Origin: Altererythrobacter sp. H2 | GTDB taxonomy: Bacteria > Pseudomonadota > Alphaproteobacteria > Sphingomonadales > Sphingomonadaceae | Length of the DNA stretch: 64,000 bases | Assembly (NCBI RefSeq): GCF_035319885.1 | Contig: NZ_CP141285.1 | Coordinates: forward strand, 3,046,001 to 3,110,000 | Reading direction: 5' to 3' | Shown: positions 29,900 to 39,175 of the stretch, piece by piece | Layout of the letters: every line of letters starts with the position of its first letter | Numbering within the stretch: position 1 is the stretch's first letter | Made by a program: the position numbers and the translations under genes | Notes under the pieces: generated by a model | What the model was told of the DNA's origin: nothing | Databases searched by the model: none | Seen by the model: the letters and a program-made list of their open reading frames with translations, nothing else

Positions 29900-31012
29900 G
29901 TGCACGAAACGCTGTTCCAACCACTGACCATGGGCGCCCTCGAGGCCCGCAACCGCATTTTCATGGCCCCGCTCACCCGCGGCCGGGCGAGCCAGCCGGG
30001 CTCCATCCCCAATGAAATGATGGCGACCTATTACCGCCAGCGCGCCGGATCAGGCATGATCCTTACCGAAGCGACCGGGATCAGCGTGGAAGGGCTCGGC
30101 TGGCCCGCCGCACCCGGCATCTGGAGCGAGGAACAGGTCGAAGGCTGGAAGCTCAGCACCCGTGCGGTGCATGAGGAAGGCGGGCTGATCGTGATGCAGC
30201 TGTGGCACATGGGCCGGCTGGTCCACCCCGATTTCCTCGGCGGGGAGCCGGGTGTCTCGGCCAGCGCCACCACCGCGCCCGACCATGCCCATACCCCTAC
30301 CGGGCGCAAGCCGCATGAACAGGCCCGCGCGCTGGAAACGGACGAGGTCGCCCGCGTGGTCGATGACTATCGCAAGGCGGCCGAAAACGCCAAGGCAGCC
30401 GGGTTCGACGGGGTCCAGCTGCACGGCGCGAATGGCTATCTGGTCGATCAGTTCCTGCGCGACAGCACCAACCTGCGCACCGACCGTTACGGTGGCTCGC
30501 CGGAAAACCGCACCCGCTTCCTGCGTGAAGTGCTGGATGCGCTGATTGGTGTCTGGGGTGCGGATCGGGTCGGCGTGCGGCTGTCGCCCAATGGGGAGAC
30601 GCAAGGGTGCGATGACAGCAACCCGGCGGCCACCTTCGGCGCAGCGGCGCAGGTGGTCGAAGACCTGGGCCTCGCTTTCCTCGAACTGCGCGAACCGGGG
30701 CCGAACGGCACCTTCGGCGCGACCGAGGTGCCCAAGCAGAGCCCGCTGATCCGCTCGATCTACAGCGGCGCACTGGTGCTCAACAGCGACTATGACGCGG
30801 CTCAGGCCGACGCCGATCTCGCGGCGGGCAAGTGCGATGCGGTGAGCTTCGGGCGGCCCTATATCTCCAACCCGGATCTCGAGGTGCGGATTGCCGAAGG
30901 CGCGCCCTTCGCCCCCAACATCGACGTGCCGCGCAGCTGGTACCTCCCGGGGCCGCAGGGCTATATCGACTATCCGAGGCTCGCCGAAGCGACTGCCGGG
31001 GCAAACAGCTAG
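29900..31012 (+). CDS. Old yellow enzyme family NADH:flavin oxidoreductase (alkene reductase)
   Basis: 370 residues from a GTG at 29900 with AAGAAGGGG upstream. This FMN-binding TIM barrel shows FMAPLTRGRA, QLWHMGR, and the family signature GVQLHGANGYLVDQFLRD followed by RTDRYGGSPENRTRF. Members such as NemA reduce activated C=C bonds in enones, maleimides and nitro compounds with NAD(P)H. The natural substrate is unknown. The CitE-like gene begins 5 bases after the stop, so they are likely an operon. Confidence 0.93.
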   Translation: MHETLFQPLTMGALEARNRIFMAPLTRGRASQPGSIPNEMMATYYRQRAGSGMILTEATGISVEGLGWPAAPGIWSEEQVEGWKLSTRAVHEEGGLIVMQLWHMGRLVHPDFLGGEPGVSASATTAPDHAHTPTGRKPHEQARALETDEVARVVDDYRKAAENAKAAGFDGVQLHGANGYLVDQFLRDSTNLRTDRYGGSPENRTRFLREVLDALIGVWGADRVGVRLSPNGETQGCDDSNPAATFGAAAQVVEDLGLAFLELREPGPNGTFGATEVPKQSPLIRSIYSGALVLNSDYDAAQADADLAAGKCDAVSFGRPYISNPDLEVRIAEGAPFAPNIDVPRSWYLPGPQGYIDYPRLAEATAGANS

Positions 31013-31017
31013 AAACC

Positions 31018-31881
31018 ATGCGCTCGTGGCTCCACATCCCGGCCGGCAATGCCGCCCGCCTCGACAAGGCGGCAGCCTTGCCGGCCGACGTGATGGTGGT
31101 CGATTTCCATGCCGGGCCGGGCGAAGTCACCGGCGAGACGAGGGCGCAGGCTGCGGCCTGGCTGTCAGAACATGGCACGAGCAAGGCAGGCTTTGCCCGT
31201 TGGGTGCGCATCAGGCCGGTTTCGGCTCCCCAATGGCGCGAAGATCTGGTCGCGGTCATGCCCTCCCGCCCCGACGGCGTGGTAATGACCGGGGTCGAGA
31301 CTCCGGACGATGTGCGGCAGCTCGGGAGCGAGCTCTACGAGCTGGAGCAGCGCCACGGCCTTGCGCCCAATTCGATGCCGCTGGTGCTGGAGCTGGGTGC
31401 GAGCGCCCGAGGCGCGCTCGCGATCGAGCGAATGGCGCTCGATCCCCATCCCCGCGTGTTTGGAGTCACCTGGAACCCGGCTATGCTGGCGCGCGACATC
31501 GGTTCGGCACATGCCCCGGGCAAGGTTGGCTGGCCGGCTCCCATGGCGCATGTCCGGGCGCAGACGGTGCTGGTCGCCAAGGCCCTGGGAGCCCTGGCGC
31601 TGGAGGCGGCTTATCCGGTCTGGCGCGATGCGGACGCGTTCGAGCGTGCCTGTGCGCTGGCCCGGCGCGACGGGTTCGACGCCATGGCCGCAGTCCACCC
31701 GGCGCAGCTTGGCCCGATCAATGACCGCTTTTCGCCCACCGAGGCGGAGCGCGCCGAAGCGGACATCATGGTCGCCCGGTTCGAGGAATCGCCTTCAGCC
31801 AACGTGCTGTCGATCGCAGGGCGCATGGTTGACCGGGCGCAGCTGGCGCGGGCACGCCGGGTCCTCGCCATGCCCTGCTAG
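31018..31881 (+). CDS. HpcH/HpaI aldolase / citrate lyase beta subunit-like protein
   Basis: 287 residues from the ATG at 31018. The CitE-like TIM barrel begins MRSWLHIPAGNAARLDKAA (the usual SxLxxPxxxxRxxxKA opening), with VVDFHAGPG at the metal/acyl position and FDAMAAVHPAQLGPINDRF near the end. Stand-alone CitE-like proteins cleave or form malyl-, citramalyl- or related CoA thioesters. Missing citrate lyase partners argue against citrate lyase proper. It is linked to the old yellow enzyme gene. Confidence 0.85.
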   Translation: MRSWLHIPAGNAARLDKAAALPADVMVVDFHAGPGEVTGETRAQAAAWLSEHGTSKAGFARWVRIRPVSAPQWREDLVAVMPSRPDGVVMTGVETPDDVRQLGSELYELEQRHGLAPNSMPLVLELGASARGALAIERMALDPHPRVFGVTWNPAMLARDIGSAHAPGKVGWPAPMAHVRAQTVLVAKALGALALEAAYPVWRDADAFERACALARRDGFDAMAAVHPAQLGPINDRFSPTEAERAEADIMVARFEESPSANVLSIAGRMVDRAQLARARRVLAMPC

Positions 31882-31885
31882 CGGA

Positions 31886-32206
31886 CTAGCCCTCGTCTGC
31901 CGCTGGCTCTGCGGTGTCGGCAGAAGGCGTTTCGGATCCGGTCTCAGGCGCGGCCCCTTGCGCTTCAGCTCCGTCACTAGCATCGGATGATACCTGCCCC
32001 GGACCGGTCACAGGCTGCACCCGCAGCGGGGGTGACTGCGAGCGCAACTGGTCAAGCGGGATCATTTCGTCGCTGATCGAACCGCCCAGCACTTCACCTT
32101 CGGCCCGCGCGCCCGCCGGTGCAGCGTTTTCGGGTGCCTGCTCGCAGGCCACCAGAGCAAAAATCGGCAGGGCCAGCAGGATCGGTCGAAAGAGGGCCGT
32201 CATCAT
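31886..32206 (-). CDS. Small putative lipoprotein
   Basis: 106 residues. A lipoprotein signal with lipobox LVAC (Cys at residue 21) is followed by a disordered region rich in Ala, Glu, Pro, Ser and Asp. I recognise no domain. It starts directly after the lipB stop on the same strand, so it is probably the second gene of that operon. Confidence 0.7.
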   Translation of the reverse strand: MMTALFRPILLALPIFALVACEQAPENAAPAGARAEGEVLGGSISDEMIPLDQLRSQSPPLRVQPVTGPGQVSSDASDGAEAQGAAPETGSETPSADTAEPAADEG

Positions 32207-32866
32207 TCAGTCTTTCCGGTCAAGCAGGGCGAGAAACTCGCCGAAGCGGCTCTGCAATGCCGCATCCCATTCCTCCGGCGCAAGCCCTATCCCGAGCCGT
32301 TCGAGGCTGGTCACGCCGAATTCCTCGATCCCGCAGGGCACGATGCCAGTAAAGTGGGCGAGGTCCGGCGCAAGGTTGACCGAAAAACCGTGCATCGTCA
32401 CCCAGCGCCGCATCCGCACGCCGATGGCGCCGATCTTGGCTTCGCGCCCGTCCACGTCGCGGGTCCAGATGCCGACCCGCCCTTCGGCCGCCCAGCTTTC
32501 TACCCCGAACCCGGCCAGCGTGGCGATCACCCATTGCTCCAGGCCATGAACAAACCGACGCACATCGCGCCCCCTCCGGCTCAGGTCGAGCAGGACATAT
32601 CCGATCCGCTGCCCCGGCCCGTGATAGGTGTAGCGTCCGCCGCGGCCGGCTTCGACCACTTCGAACCGGGGGTCCAGCAGTTCGTCGATCGCCGCGCTGG
32701 TCCCGGCGGTATAGACCGGCGGGTGTTCGAGCAGCCAGACCAGTTCGCCATCCTCGCCCGAGGCGATCGCCGCATTGCGCCGCTCCATCTCCGCCAGTGC
32801 AAGGCGATAGGGCACAGGCTCGCCCGCCATCTGCCATTCGACCGCTTCGGGTGACATCTGCTTCAT
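32207..32866 (-). CDS. lipB: Lipoyl(octanoyl) transferase
   Basis: 219 residues from the ATG at 32866; a TTG at 32902 is the alternative. It transfers octanoyl from acyl carrier protein to lipoate-dependent enzymes such as pyruvate dehydrogenase. Motifs are [18 protein letters not shown], the active-site Lys in [21 protein letters not shown], and the catalytic Cys in [13 protein letters not shown]. All are in the expected order. lipA is not next to it. Confidence 0.95.
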   Translation of the reverse strand: MKQMSPEAVEWQMAGEPVPYRLALAEMERRNAAIASGEDGELVWLLEHPPVYTAGTSAAIDELLDPRFEVVEAGRGGRYTYHGPGQRIGYVLLDLSRRGRDVRRFVHGLEQWVIATLAGFGVESWAAEGRVGIWTRDVDGREAKIGAIGVRMRRWVTMHGFSVNLAPDLAHFTGIVPCGIEEFGVTSLERLGIGLAPEEWDAALQSRFGEFLALLDRKD

Positions 32867-32932
32867 TGGCAATTGCGTGGCGGCATGTTGACCGCTTATC
32901 AAGCATCTTCACCGCACGCTGAGGAGGAAGCG

Positions 32933-33775
32933 ATGAATTTCGATATGGGGCAGGCCTGGAGCGAGGCCACTGCCAAGCTGAGCGCGAACTTCTCACTTCT
33001 CGCCATTCTGGGCGGGGTGTTCTTTTTCGTGCCCTCGCTGCTGATGTTCGTGGCAATGCCGGACGTGATGGGCGCCCTTATGTCGCCCAATATGGACCCG
33101 TCGGACATGGAAGCCATGATGGCGAACCTCGGCCCGACGTTCTTCGGTGCCTACCTGCTGATTCTGCTGGCCAGCTTCGTCGGCTATGTCGCGATGATTG
33201 CCTTGCTCGGTGACAACACGAGAGTCTCGGTCGGCGAGGCGATCGGGATCGGCTTCAAGGCCCTGCTGCCATTGCTGGCCATCATGATCATCCTCGCCAT
33301 TGCCTATTTCATCATCGCCCTGCTTTTCGGCCTCGTGATCGGTCTGCTGGTGGCCGCAGTGGGCCAGGCTTCGACCGGAGCAGCGGCGGGCCTGACCTTC
33401 ATCCTGGTCATCGCCATGCTGGTCGGCGTGCTGTGGGTGCTGACCCGGCTTTCGATGATCACGCCGATCATCGCCATCGAGGGAACAATGAACCCCTTTG
33501 CCGTGCTCAGCCGCACCTGGTCGCTCACCAAGCCGGCCCAGGGCCGCCTGTTCCTGTTCTACGTGGTGCTGTTCATCGCCTATATCGTGATCGCGGTGGT
33601 GCTGTTCATGGTCATCGGCCTGCTTGCCGCAGCGGTTGGGGGTACGAGCGTGCTGGGCTTCGTCAACGGCCTCATCGGCGCGTTTGTGGCCATGCTGTTT
33701 TCGGCCATCTTCGTGGCCGTCTACAACCAGCTGGCCGGCTCTACGGCGACCAAAATCGGCGCCACCTTCGAATAA
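32933..33775 (+). CDS. Conserved multi-helix membrane protein
   Basis: 280 residues, starting behind GAGGAGGAAG. About six long hydrophobic helices (for example SLLAILGGVFFFVPSLLMFV and LLAIMIILAIAYFIIALLFG), with a Met-rich loop near residues 40-70. After helix 4 the segment GTMNPFAVLSRTWSLTK recalls membrane domains found in GlpQ-type phosphodiesterases and YciC-like proteins. No catalytic residues are visible. Function unknown. Confidence 0.75.
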   Translation: MNFDMGQAWSEATAKLSANFSLLAILGGVFFFVPSLLMFVAMPDVMGALMSPNMDPSDMEAMMANLGPTFFGAYLLILLASFVGYVAMIALLGDNTRVSVGEAIGIGFKALLPLLAIMIILAIAYFIIALLFGLVIGLLVAAVGQASTGAAAGLTFILVIAMLVGVLWVLTRLSMITPIIAIEGTMNPFAVLSRTWSLTKPAQGRLFLFYVVLFIAYIVIAVVLFMVIGLLAAAVGGTSVLGFVNGLIGAFVAMLFSAIFVAVYNQLAGSTATKIGATFE

Positions 33776-33783
33776 GCGCGACG

Positions 33784-33810
33784 GCGGGGCGGCCCGGGCT
33801 GCCCCGCTTT
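33784..33810. terminator. Probable shared terminator between convergent genes
   Basis: A stem GCGGGGC with GCCCCGC (33784-33790 and 33801-33807), extended inward by GGCCC and GGGCT pairs, is followed by TTT. It sits in the 40-base gap between the membrane protein and the convergent methyltransferase. The T-run is short, so termination strength is uncertain. Confidence 0.5.
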
Positions 33811-33815
33811 GCCGC

Positions 33816-34442
33816 TCAGTCCTTCCAGCCCCAGAACAGCTTGCACGGCAGCACGTTCAGCAGTTCGAAGCCCTGGTCGATGCGGGCAAAGTGGGGTGCC
33901 ATGAAATCGCGCGCGCGGGCCGAGAACTGGTAGACCAGGAAGGCGCCGCCCGGGCGCAATACCCGGTGGGTAGCCGCCGCGATTTCCGGACCGACCCCGT
34001 CTGGCAGGGTCGAGAATGGCAGGCCGGACAGAACATAGTCGGCCTGCTCGAAACCCAGAGACCGTACGATATGCTCGACATCTGCGGCCGAGCCGTGGAC
34101 CGCATGAAAGCGGCTGTCGGTGATCGTCTTGCGGAGATAGTCGATGTAGAGCGGGTTGGTGTCGATCACCACCAGCGCACCGTCGCGCCGCAGCCGCTCC
34201 AGCACCGGATAGCAGAACGTGCCGACCCCCGGACCATATTCGACAAACAACCTGCACTGCTGCCAGTCCACCGGCGCAAGCATCTTGTCGATGGTAAAGC
34301 GGGAGGATGGGATGATCGAGCCGACCATTTTCGGATGTTCGAGGAAGCCGCGGAAAAACACGCCCCACTGCCCGAACAGGCGGGCCGCGCGCTGGCGGAG
34401 GCCTTGCGGCATGGCAAGTGCCCGGTTGGCTGAATTGTTCAA
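33816..34442 (-). CDS. Class I SAM-dependent methyltransferase, phospholipid N-methyltransferase-like
   Basis: 208 residues. The SAM-binding motif I reads LFVEYGPGVGTF, followed by ALVVIDTNPLYIDYLR (acidic residue of motif II) and a PFSTLP post-motif. The N-terminal FFRGFLEHPKMVGSIIPSSR is typical of the short PmtA-like proteins that methylate phosphatidylethanolamine towards phosphatidylcholine, and of related rRNA/lipid methylases. The lipid role is inferred. Confidence 0.78.
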   Translation of the reverse strand: MNNSANRALAMPQGLRQRAARLFGQWGVFFRGFLEHPKMVGSIIPSSRFTIDKMLAPVDWQQCRLFVEYGPGVGTFCYPVLERLRRDGALVVIDTNPLYIDYLRKTITDSRFHAVHGSAADVEHIVRSLGFEQADYVLSGLPFSTLPDGVGPEIAAATHRVLRPGGAFLVYQFSARARDFMAPHFARIDQGFELLNVLPCKLFWGWKD

Positions 34443-34557
34443 GAAATGCGCCTCGTCAGGTTGCGACGGCTGCTGGGCTGCCGTTCAATGGCTCTGAAAT
34501 CGCAAATTCGCTGCTCCATTGCAAGCGCGGCCTGCCCGGCGTAGCGCGTCGATCATC

Positions 34558-35913
34558 ATGGCCGAGTCCGACCGCCCCCTCCCCTGCCCCGATCCGCAGC
34601 CGCGTCAGCCGGCGATTTCGCGCGGGCGGATGGCCCTGCTGTTCGCGGTCATGCTGACCACGGCGGCGGGCAACACGGCGATGCAGTCGGTGATGCCGTC
34701 GATCGGAACGGCTCTGGGTGTCAACGACGTCTGGATCAGCCTGGCCTACACCTGGTCGGCGCTGCTGTGGGTGGTCTGTGCACCGTTCTGGGCCGGCCGG
34801 TCGGACCAGCGCGGACGCAAGGCGATGATGGCATTGGGCATGGTCGGCTTCATTGTGTCGATGGGTCTGTGCGGTCTGGCCCTGTGGCTGGGCCTGACCG
34901 GGACGCTGCCAGCGCTGTGGACCCTGCTTGCCTTTGCCGCCGCGCGCAGCCTGTATGGCGGATTCGGTTCCGCTGCGCCGCCTGCAGTGCAGGCTTATGT
35001 CGCCAGCCGCACTCCGCGCGCCGAGCGGACCCAGGCGCTGTCCCTCATTGCCTCCAGCTTCGGCCTCGGCACGGTCATCGGCCCCGCGCTGGCGCCATTG
35101 ATGGTGCTTCCGGTGCTGGGCCTGACCGGGCCTTTCATCATTTTCGCGCTGATCGGGGTGGCAACACTGATTGCGCTCCGTTTACGCCTGCCCAATGACG
35201 AGCCGCAGTTTCCCGCACGCGGTGCCGCCTACGATGCGCCCTATTCCGGTAGTCCGTCAAGCGAACCAAGCGGGGATAGCGAGGACGGCGACACCCCATT
35301 GGCGCCGCCGACCACGAGGCTGCGCTGGTTCGAGCCGCGCCTGCGCCCCTGGGTTATCGTGGCGCTGCTCGGTGGCCACGCTCAGGCGATGACGCTCGGC
35401 ATTGCCGGGTTCCTGGTGCTGGACCGGCTGGGCCTGCGGGAGACACCGGATGTGGGCACCGGCGCAGTCGGGCTGGTGCTGATGGCTGGCGCAATGGCAA
35501 CGCTGCTGGCGCAGTGGGGCCTGATTCCCCGCTTCGACCTGGGGCCGCGCGCGGCGACTCTGTCTGGCATCGCGTTGGCCGCCGCCGGAACGGTCATGCT
35601 GGGGCTTGCCGACAATCTCCACCTGATCGCCCTCAGTTTCGCGATTTCCTCGCTCGGCTTCGGGCTCTTCCGCCCCGGCTCCACCTCAGGCACGTCGCTG
35701 GCAGTCACCCGCGCTGAACAGGGCCAGGCTTCGGGCATTACTGCCTCGGTTGCGGGCGCAAGCTATATCTTTGCACCGGCGCTCGGGGTGTGGCTCTACA
35801 ACCATTCCGACTGGCTGAGCTTCGGCCTGATCGTGGCCCTTTGCCTGGTGGTGCTGCTCTATGGCTGGCGCGCGCTCCAGGCGGATGAAGTGCTGGTGCG
35901 CGAGCGCCGCTAG
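34558..35913 (+). CDS. MFS transporter, drug-efflux type
   Basis: 451 residues from the ATG at 34558. Twelve membrane segments with motif A (FWAGRSDQRGRKAMM) after helix 2 and the antiporter-type GLGTVIGPALAP in helix 5 place it with TetA-like exporters. A polar central loop (about residues 220-260) joins the halves. Substrate unknown. The last 4 bases overlap the convergent arsC. Confidence 0.87.
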   Translation: MAESDRPLPCPDPQPRQPAISRGRMALLFAVMLTTAAGNTAMQSVMPSIGTALGVNDVWISLAYTWSALLWVVCAPFWAGRSDQRGRKAMMALGMVGFIVSMGLCGLALWLGLTGTLPALWTLLAFAAARSLYGGFGSAAPPAVQAYVASRTPRAERTQALSLIASSFGLGTVIGPALAPLMVLPVLGLTGPFIIFALIGVATLIALRLRLPNDEPQFPARGAAYDAPYSGSPSSEPSGDSEDGDTPLAPPTTRLRWFEPRLRPWVIVALLGGHAQAMTLGIAGFLVLDRLGLRETPDVGTGAVGLVLMAGAMATLLAQWGLIPRFDLGPRAATLSGIALAAAGTVMLGLADNLHLIALSFAISSLGFGLFRPGSTSGTSLAVTRAEQGQASGITASVAGASYIFAPALGVWLYNHSDWLSFGLIVALCLVVLLYGWRALQADEVLVRERR

Positions 35914-36254
35914 AGAATCTCGCGCACCTTTTCCTGCGGGCGGCACAGCCGCACGCCCTTATCCGTCTCCACCAGCGGCCGCTCGATCAGGATCGGGTCG
36001 GCGGCCATGGCTGCCAGCACGGTGGAGTTATCCGCCTCCGGCAGTCCACGCTCTTCCGCGTCGGTACCGCGCAGGCGCAACCCCTGCTGCGGGGTCAAGC
36101 CGGCATCGCGGTAAAGCCGGGCAAGCGTTTCTGCCGATGGCGGGGTCTTGAGGTATTCGACGACGGTCAGCTCAATTCCCGGCGCTTCCTCGAGAATAGC
36201 GAGCGTCTTGCGCGAGGTGCCACAGTTCGGGTTGTGCCAGATGGTTGCCTTCAC
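35910..36254 (-). CDS. arsC: Arsenate reductase (ArsC, glutaredoxin-type)
   Basis: 114 residues, the normal size. The active-site segment HNPNCGTSRKTL holds the catalytic Cys near residue 11. Arginines in LRLRGTD and ILIERPLVETDKGVRLCRP match the arsenate-binding set of plasmid ArsC. It would reduce arsenate to arsenite with glutaredoxin and glutathione. No arsB, acr3 or arsR is present, so it may be a background copy. It is divergent from the siderophore receptor with its Fur-like sites. Confidence 0.9.
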   Translation of the reverse strand: MKATIWHNPNCGTSRKTLAILEEAPGIELTVVEYLKTPPSAETLARLYRDAGLTPQQGLRLRGTDAEERGLPEADNSTVLAAMAADPILIERPLVETDKGVRLCRPQEKVREIL

Positions 36255-36296
36255 TGCGGATCTCCTCGGTCGCCTCGTGCCGGCGCCGGTAATTCA

Positions 36297-36382
36297 TTGC
36301 GAAATTCGCCGCAATCCACATTTCTGCTTGTAAATGCGAATTACTCGCAATAGCAGGCCTGCAGATAATTGATAACGATTCG
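36297..36382. promoter_or_regulatory. Cluster of Fur-like palindromes before the siderophore receptor
   Basis: Three candidate sites lie between arsC and the receptor: TTGCG-N8-CGCAA (36297-36314), TGCGA-N5-TCGCA (36335-36349) and GATAATTGATAACGATTC (36364-36381). The last resembles the GATAAT hexamer array of Fur boxes and sits 17 bases before the receptor ATG. Iron-dependent repression is what one expects for such a receptor. Exact footprints are inferred. Confidence 0.5.
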
Positions 36383-36398
36383 CAAATGAGGAGCACCC

Positions 36399-38510
36399 AT
36401 GTCCTTCCGTTCCGCCCGCCTCCTGCTGCTGTCCAGCGTAGCACCTTTTGCCGCCGCGAGCCCGCTGGCGGCCGCTGACAATGCGGCGGCCGATCCGGAG
36501 CGCGTCTACTTGCCAAGCGCCATTGTGGTGACCGGCGAACGCGATCAATACGGCACCAGCGACGGATCGAGTGGGACCAAGACACCGACCCCCCTGATCC
36601 GCGTGCCGCAGACCATTTCCGTCATTACCGACGACCAGCTGCAGGACCAGGCGATCACCCAGCTGGGCGAAGCGCTGCGTTATATACCCGGGGTCAGCCT
36701 GGAAACGGGCGAAGGGCACCGGGACGAAATCTTCATCCGCGGGCAGGAAACCACCGCCGACTTCTATCTCGACGGCTTGCGCGATGACGCACAGTATTAC
36801 CGCTCGCTCTACAATGTAGAGCGGATCGAGGTGCTCAAGGGTGCCAATGCGCTGATCTTCGGGCGCGGCGGCGGTGGCGGGGTGGTCAACCGGGTCAGCA
36901 AGACCGCCCGCATCGACGAGAGCATGGTCGGTTTGCGCGGATCAGTCGACACCTTCAGCGCCTTCGATCTGGCAGCCGATATCAATCAGCCACTGGGCGA
37001 TGGCGTCGCCCTGCGACTGAACGGCACCTACGAGGAGTTCGACAGCCACCGCGACTTCTACGAAGGCCGGTTTTTCGGTGTCTCGCCCACCATCACGGCC
37101 GAACTCGGTGCGGACACCCGCCTCCTGGCCAGCTACACCTATGATGACGATCGCCGCGTAACCGATCGCGGCCTGCCTTCGCTGGCGGGGGCACCCTTGC
37201 GCGGGTTTGACCGGGCCTTCCTGGGCGATCCCGCGTTCAATCAGGCCCTCAACCAGGCGCATATCGCGCGGATGCGGCTGGAGCATAGCTTCAGCGATAC
37301 GTGGTCGGCCAATGCCTCGATCCAGTACGCCAATTACGACAAGATCTACGCCAATCTGGTGCCTGACAGCACCAATGGCACCACCGTCCGCCTGTCGGGC
37401 TACGAGGATTCCCAGCAACGCGAAAACTGGATCGCCCAGGCCAATCTGGTCGGCGAATTCGAGACCGGTGTGCTGGCACATACCCTGCTGGCCGGGGTCG
37501 AAGCCAGCTGGCAGGATTCCTTCAACGGCCGCCGCAACGTGCAGTTTGCCAACGGCACCGGTGGTTTCACCAGCCGGGTTGACGTGTCGCTGGAGCGGGT
37601 GCTGACTATTCCTGCCTTCTCCCTGACCGCCCCGGTCCGCGGCAACGACAGCAGCCTCAAGGTCCTGTCCGGCTATGTGCAGGACCAGATTGCCATCGGC
37701 GATCATGTGGAGCTGATTGCCGGTCTGCGGTGGGACCGGTTCGATCTCGACACCACCAACTTAGCCGGTGCACGCACGGCACGGGTGGACGAGAAAGTGA
37801 GCCCGCGCCTGGGCCTGGTGGTCAAACCAACTGAGGCGCTGTCACTCTACGCCAGTTACGCCACGACCTTTCTGCCTCAGGCGGGCGACCAGTTCTTCCT
37901 GATCGCTCCGGGCGACCAGGGTTTCGAGCCCGAGAAATTCACCAATTATGAACTCGGCGCGAAATGGCTGATCAAGCCGGAGCTGTTTTTCACGGCGGCA
38001 CTGTTCCGGCTCGACCGGACCAATACCAAGGGCCCCAGCCCGCTTGATCCAACCCTCGTCGCCCTGGTCGGCGAAAGCCGCACCGACGGGCTCGAGCTGA
38101 ATCTCGTCGGCAAGATCCTGCCCGGCTGGCAGGCCAATATCGGCTACACCTATCTTGATGGCAAAGTGCGGACCACCACCAGCTCCGCCCCTGCCGGACG
38201 AAGGCTGGAGCAGGTGCCGGAGCACCAGTTCGCGGCATGGAACCATGTCGAGCTGACCAGCCAGTTCAGCCTCGGACTCGGGGTCATCTACCAGGACGAA
38301 CAGTTTGCCAGCCTGACCAATGCGGTCACCCTGCCCGACTACGTGCGGGTGGACGCAGCGGCCTATTACCAGCTCAACGACCGGATCGGCTTTCAGGTCA
38401 ACATCGAGAACCTGTTCGACGAGGGTTATTACCCGAGCGCCCATGGTGACAACAATATCCAACCGGCACGGCCGTTCGTGGCCCGTTTCGGGGTGAAAAT
38501 CGACCTTTAG
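36399..38510 (+). CDS. TonB-dependent siderophore receptor
   Basis: 703 residues. A signal peptide (cleavage near residue 27, PLAAADN) is followed by a TonB-box-like AIVVTGERD, a plug domain (VPQTISVITDDQLQDQAI, YIPGVSLETGEGHRDEIFIRG, IEVLKGANALIFGRGGGGGVVN) and a 22-strand barrel ending VARFGVKIDL. This plug pattern is that of catecholate/hydroxamate siderophore receptors such as Fiu and FhuE, distinct from the long sugar receptor at 2115. An ATGAGGAG ribosome region and Fur-like sites precede it. The exact siderophore is unknown. Confidence 0.93.
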   Translation: MSFRSARLLLLSSVAPFAAASPLAAADNAAADPERVYLPSAIVVTGERDQYGTSDGSSGTKTPTPLIRVPQTISVITDDQLQDQAITQLGEALRYIPGVSLETGEGHRDEIFIRGQETTADFYLDGLRDDAQYYRSLYNVERIEVLKGANALIFGRGGGGGVVNRVSKTARIDESMVGLRGSVDTFSAFDLAADINQPLGDGVALRLNGTYEEFDSHRDFYEGRFFGVSPTITAELGADTRLLASYTYDDDRRVTDRGLPSLAGAPLRGFDRAFLGDPAFNQALNQAHIARMRLEHSFSDTWSANASIQYANYDKIYANLVPDSTNGTTVRLSGYEDSQQRENWIAQANLVGEFETGVLAHTLLAGVEASWQDSFNGRRNVQFANGTGGFTSRVDVSLERVLTIPAFSLTAPVRGNDSSLKVLSGYVQDQIAIGDHVELIAGLRWDRFDLDTTNLAGARTARVDEKVSPRLGLVVKPTEALSLYASYATTFLPQAGDQFFLIAPGDQGFEPEKFTNYELGAKWLIKPELFFTAALFRLDRTNTKGPSPLDPTLVALVGESRTDGLELNLVGKILPGWQANIGYTYLDGKVRTTTSSAPAGRRLEQVPEHQFAAWNHVELTSQFSLGLGVIYQDEQFASLTNAVTLPDYVRVDAAAYYQLNDRIGFQVNIENLFDEGYYPSAHGDNNIQPARPFVARFGVKIDL

Positions 38511-38519
38511 GCGCCTTAC

Positions 38520-39065
38520 CTATTCCCCGGCGGGCGCAGCCATGGCGGGAACCTCCCGGGCGGCGTCCGCCGGATCGATGCCCGGCGCAGGTGCAGCGCT
38601 GATCGTCTCGCGGCGGGCCATCACCCTCCCGGCGCGCTGCACGGCGCGGACCAGCCGGGGATAGACCCCGCAGCGGCACAGGTTGGGGATCGCGGCGCGG
38701 ACTTCGTCATCGGTCGGGGCAACCGTTTTGCGCAGCAGCGCTGCCGCAGCGATGGCGATACCCGGCGTGCAGAACCCGCACTGGATCGCACCTTCGGCAA
38801 CAAGTGCCTGCTGGACCGGGTGCGAGCGATCGCGGCTGAGCCCCTCGATCGTGGTGATGTAGCGGCCCTCGGCCTCATCCAGTGTGATCAGGCAGCTGCG
38901 CAGTGCCTCGCCATCGACCAGCACCATGCAGGCGCCGCAATCACCGTTGCCACAGCCATACTTTGTGCCAGTGAGGTTGGCGGCGTCGCGCAGCGCCCAG
39001 AGCAGCGGCGTCGCTCCATCCATGTCGAATTCGAGCGGTCGCTCGTTCACGGTTATCCGCGGCAT
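38520..39065 (-). CDS. [2Fe-2S] small subunit of a molybdenum hydroxylase (IorA-like), orphan
   Basis: 181 residues from the ATG at 39065. The plant-ferredoxin half shows GTKYGCGNGDCGACMVLVDG (first cluster). The helical half has IQCGFCTPGIAIAAAALL and NLCRCGVYPRLVRAV (second cluster); all eight cysteines are present. The C-terminal tail of about 30 residues is Ala/Pro-rich. Such subunits pass electrons from the molybdopterin subunit of isoquinoline 1-oxidoreductase or aldehyde oxidoreductase. No large subunit is adjacent: downstream is the convergent siderophore receptor and upstream a divergent MATE gene. Confidence 0.9.
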   Translation of the reverse strand: MPRITVNERPLEFDMDGATPLLWALRDAANLTGTKYGCGNGDCGACMVLVDGEALRSCLITLDEAEGRYITTIEGLSRDRSHPVQQALVAEGAIQCGFCTPGIAIAAAALLRKTVAPTDDEVRAAIPNLCRCGVYPRLVRAVQRAGRVMARRETISAAPAPGIDPADAAREVPAMAAPAGE

Positions 39066-39175
39066 TGGGGCACCTTGTCCTGCTACGCCCAAGGCTATCG
39101 CACGCGGGGCAAGTCGCGCACAAGTGATGCGATAGCGCTTCCCACTACCGGCACGGCAAGCTAGGCCCGCAGCCA

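Noticed and set aside
35910-36254. An arsenic resistance island around arsC
   Set aside because: No arsenite pump, regulator or second reductase nearby; the adjacent MFS gene is convergent, so only a lone arsC is supported.
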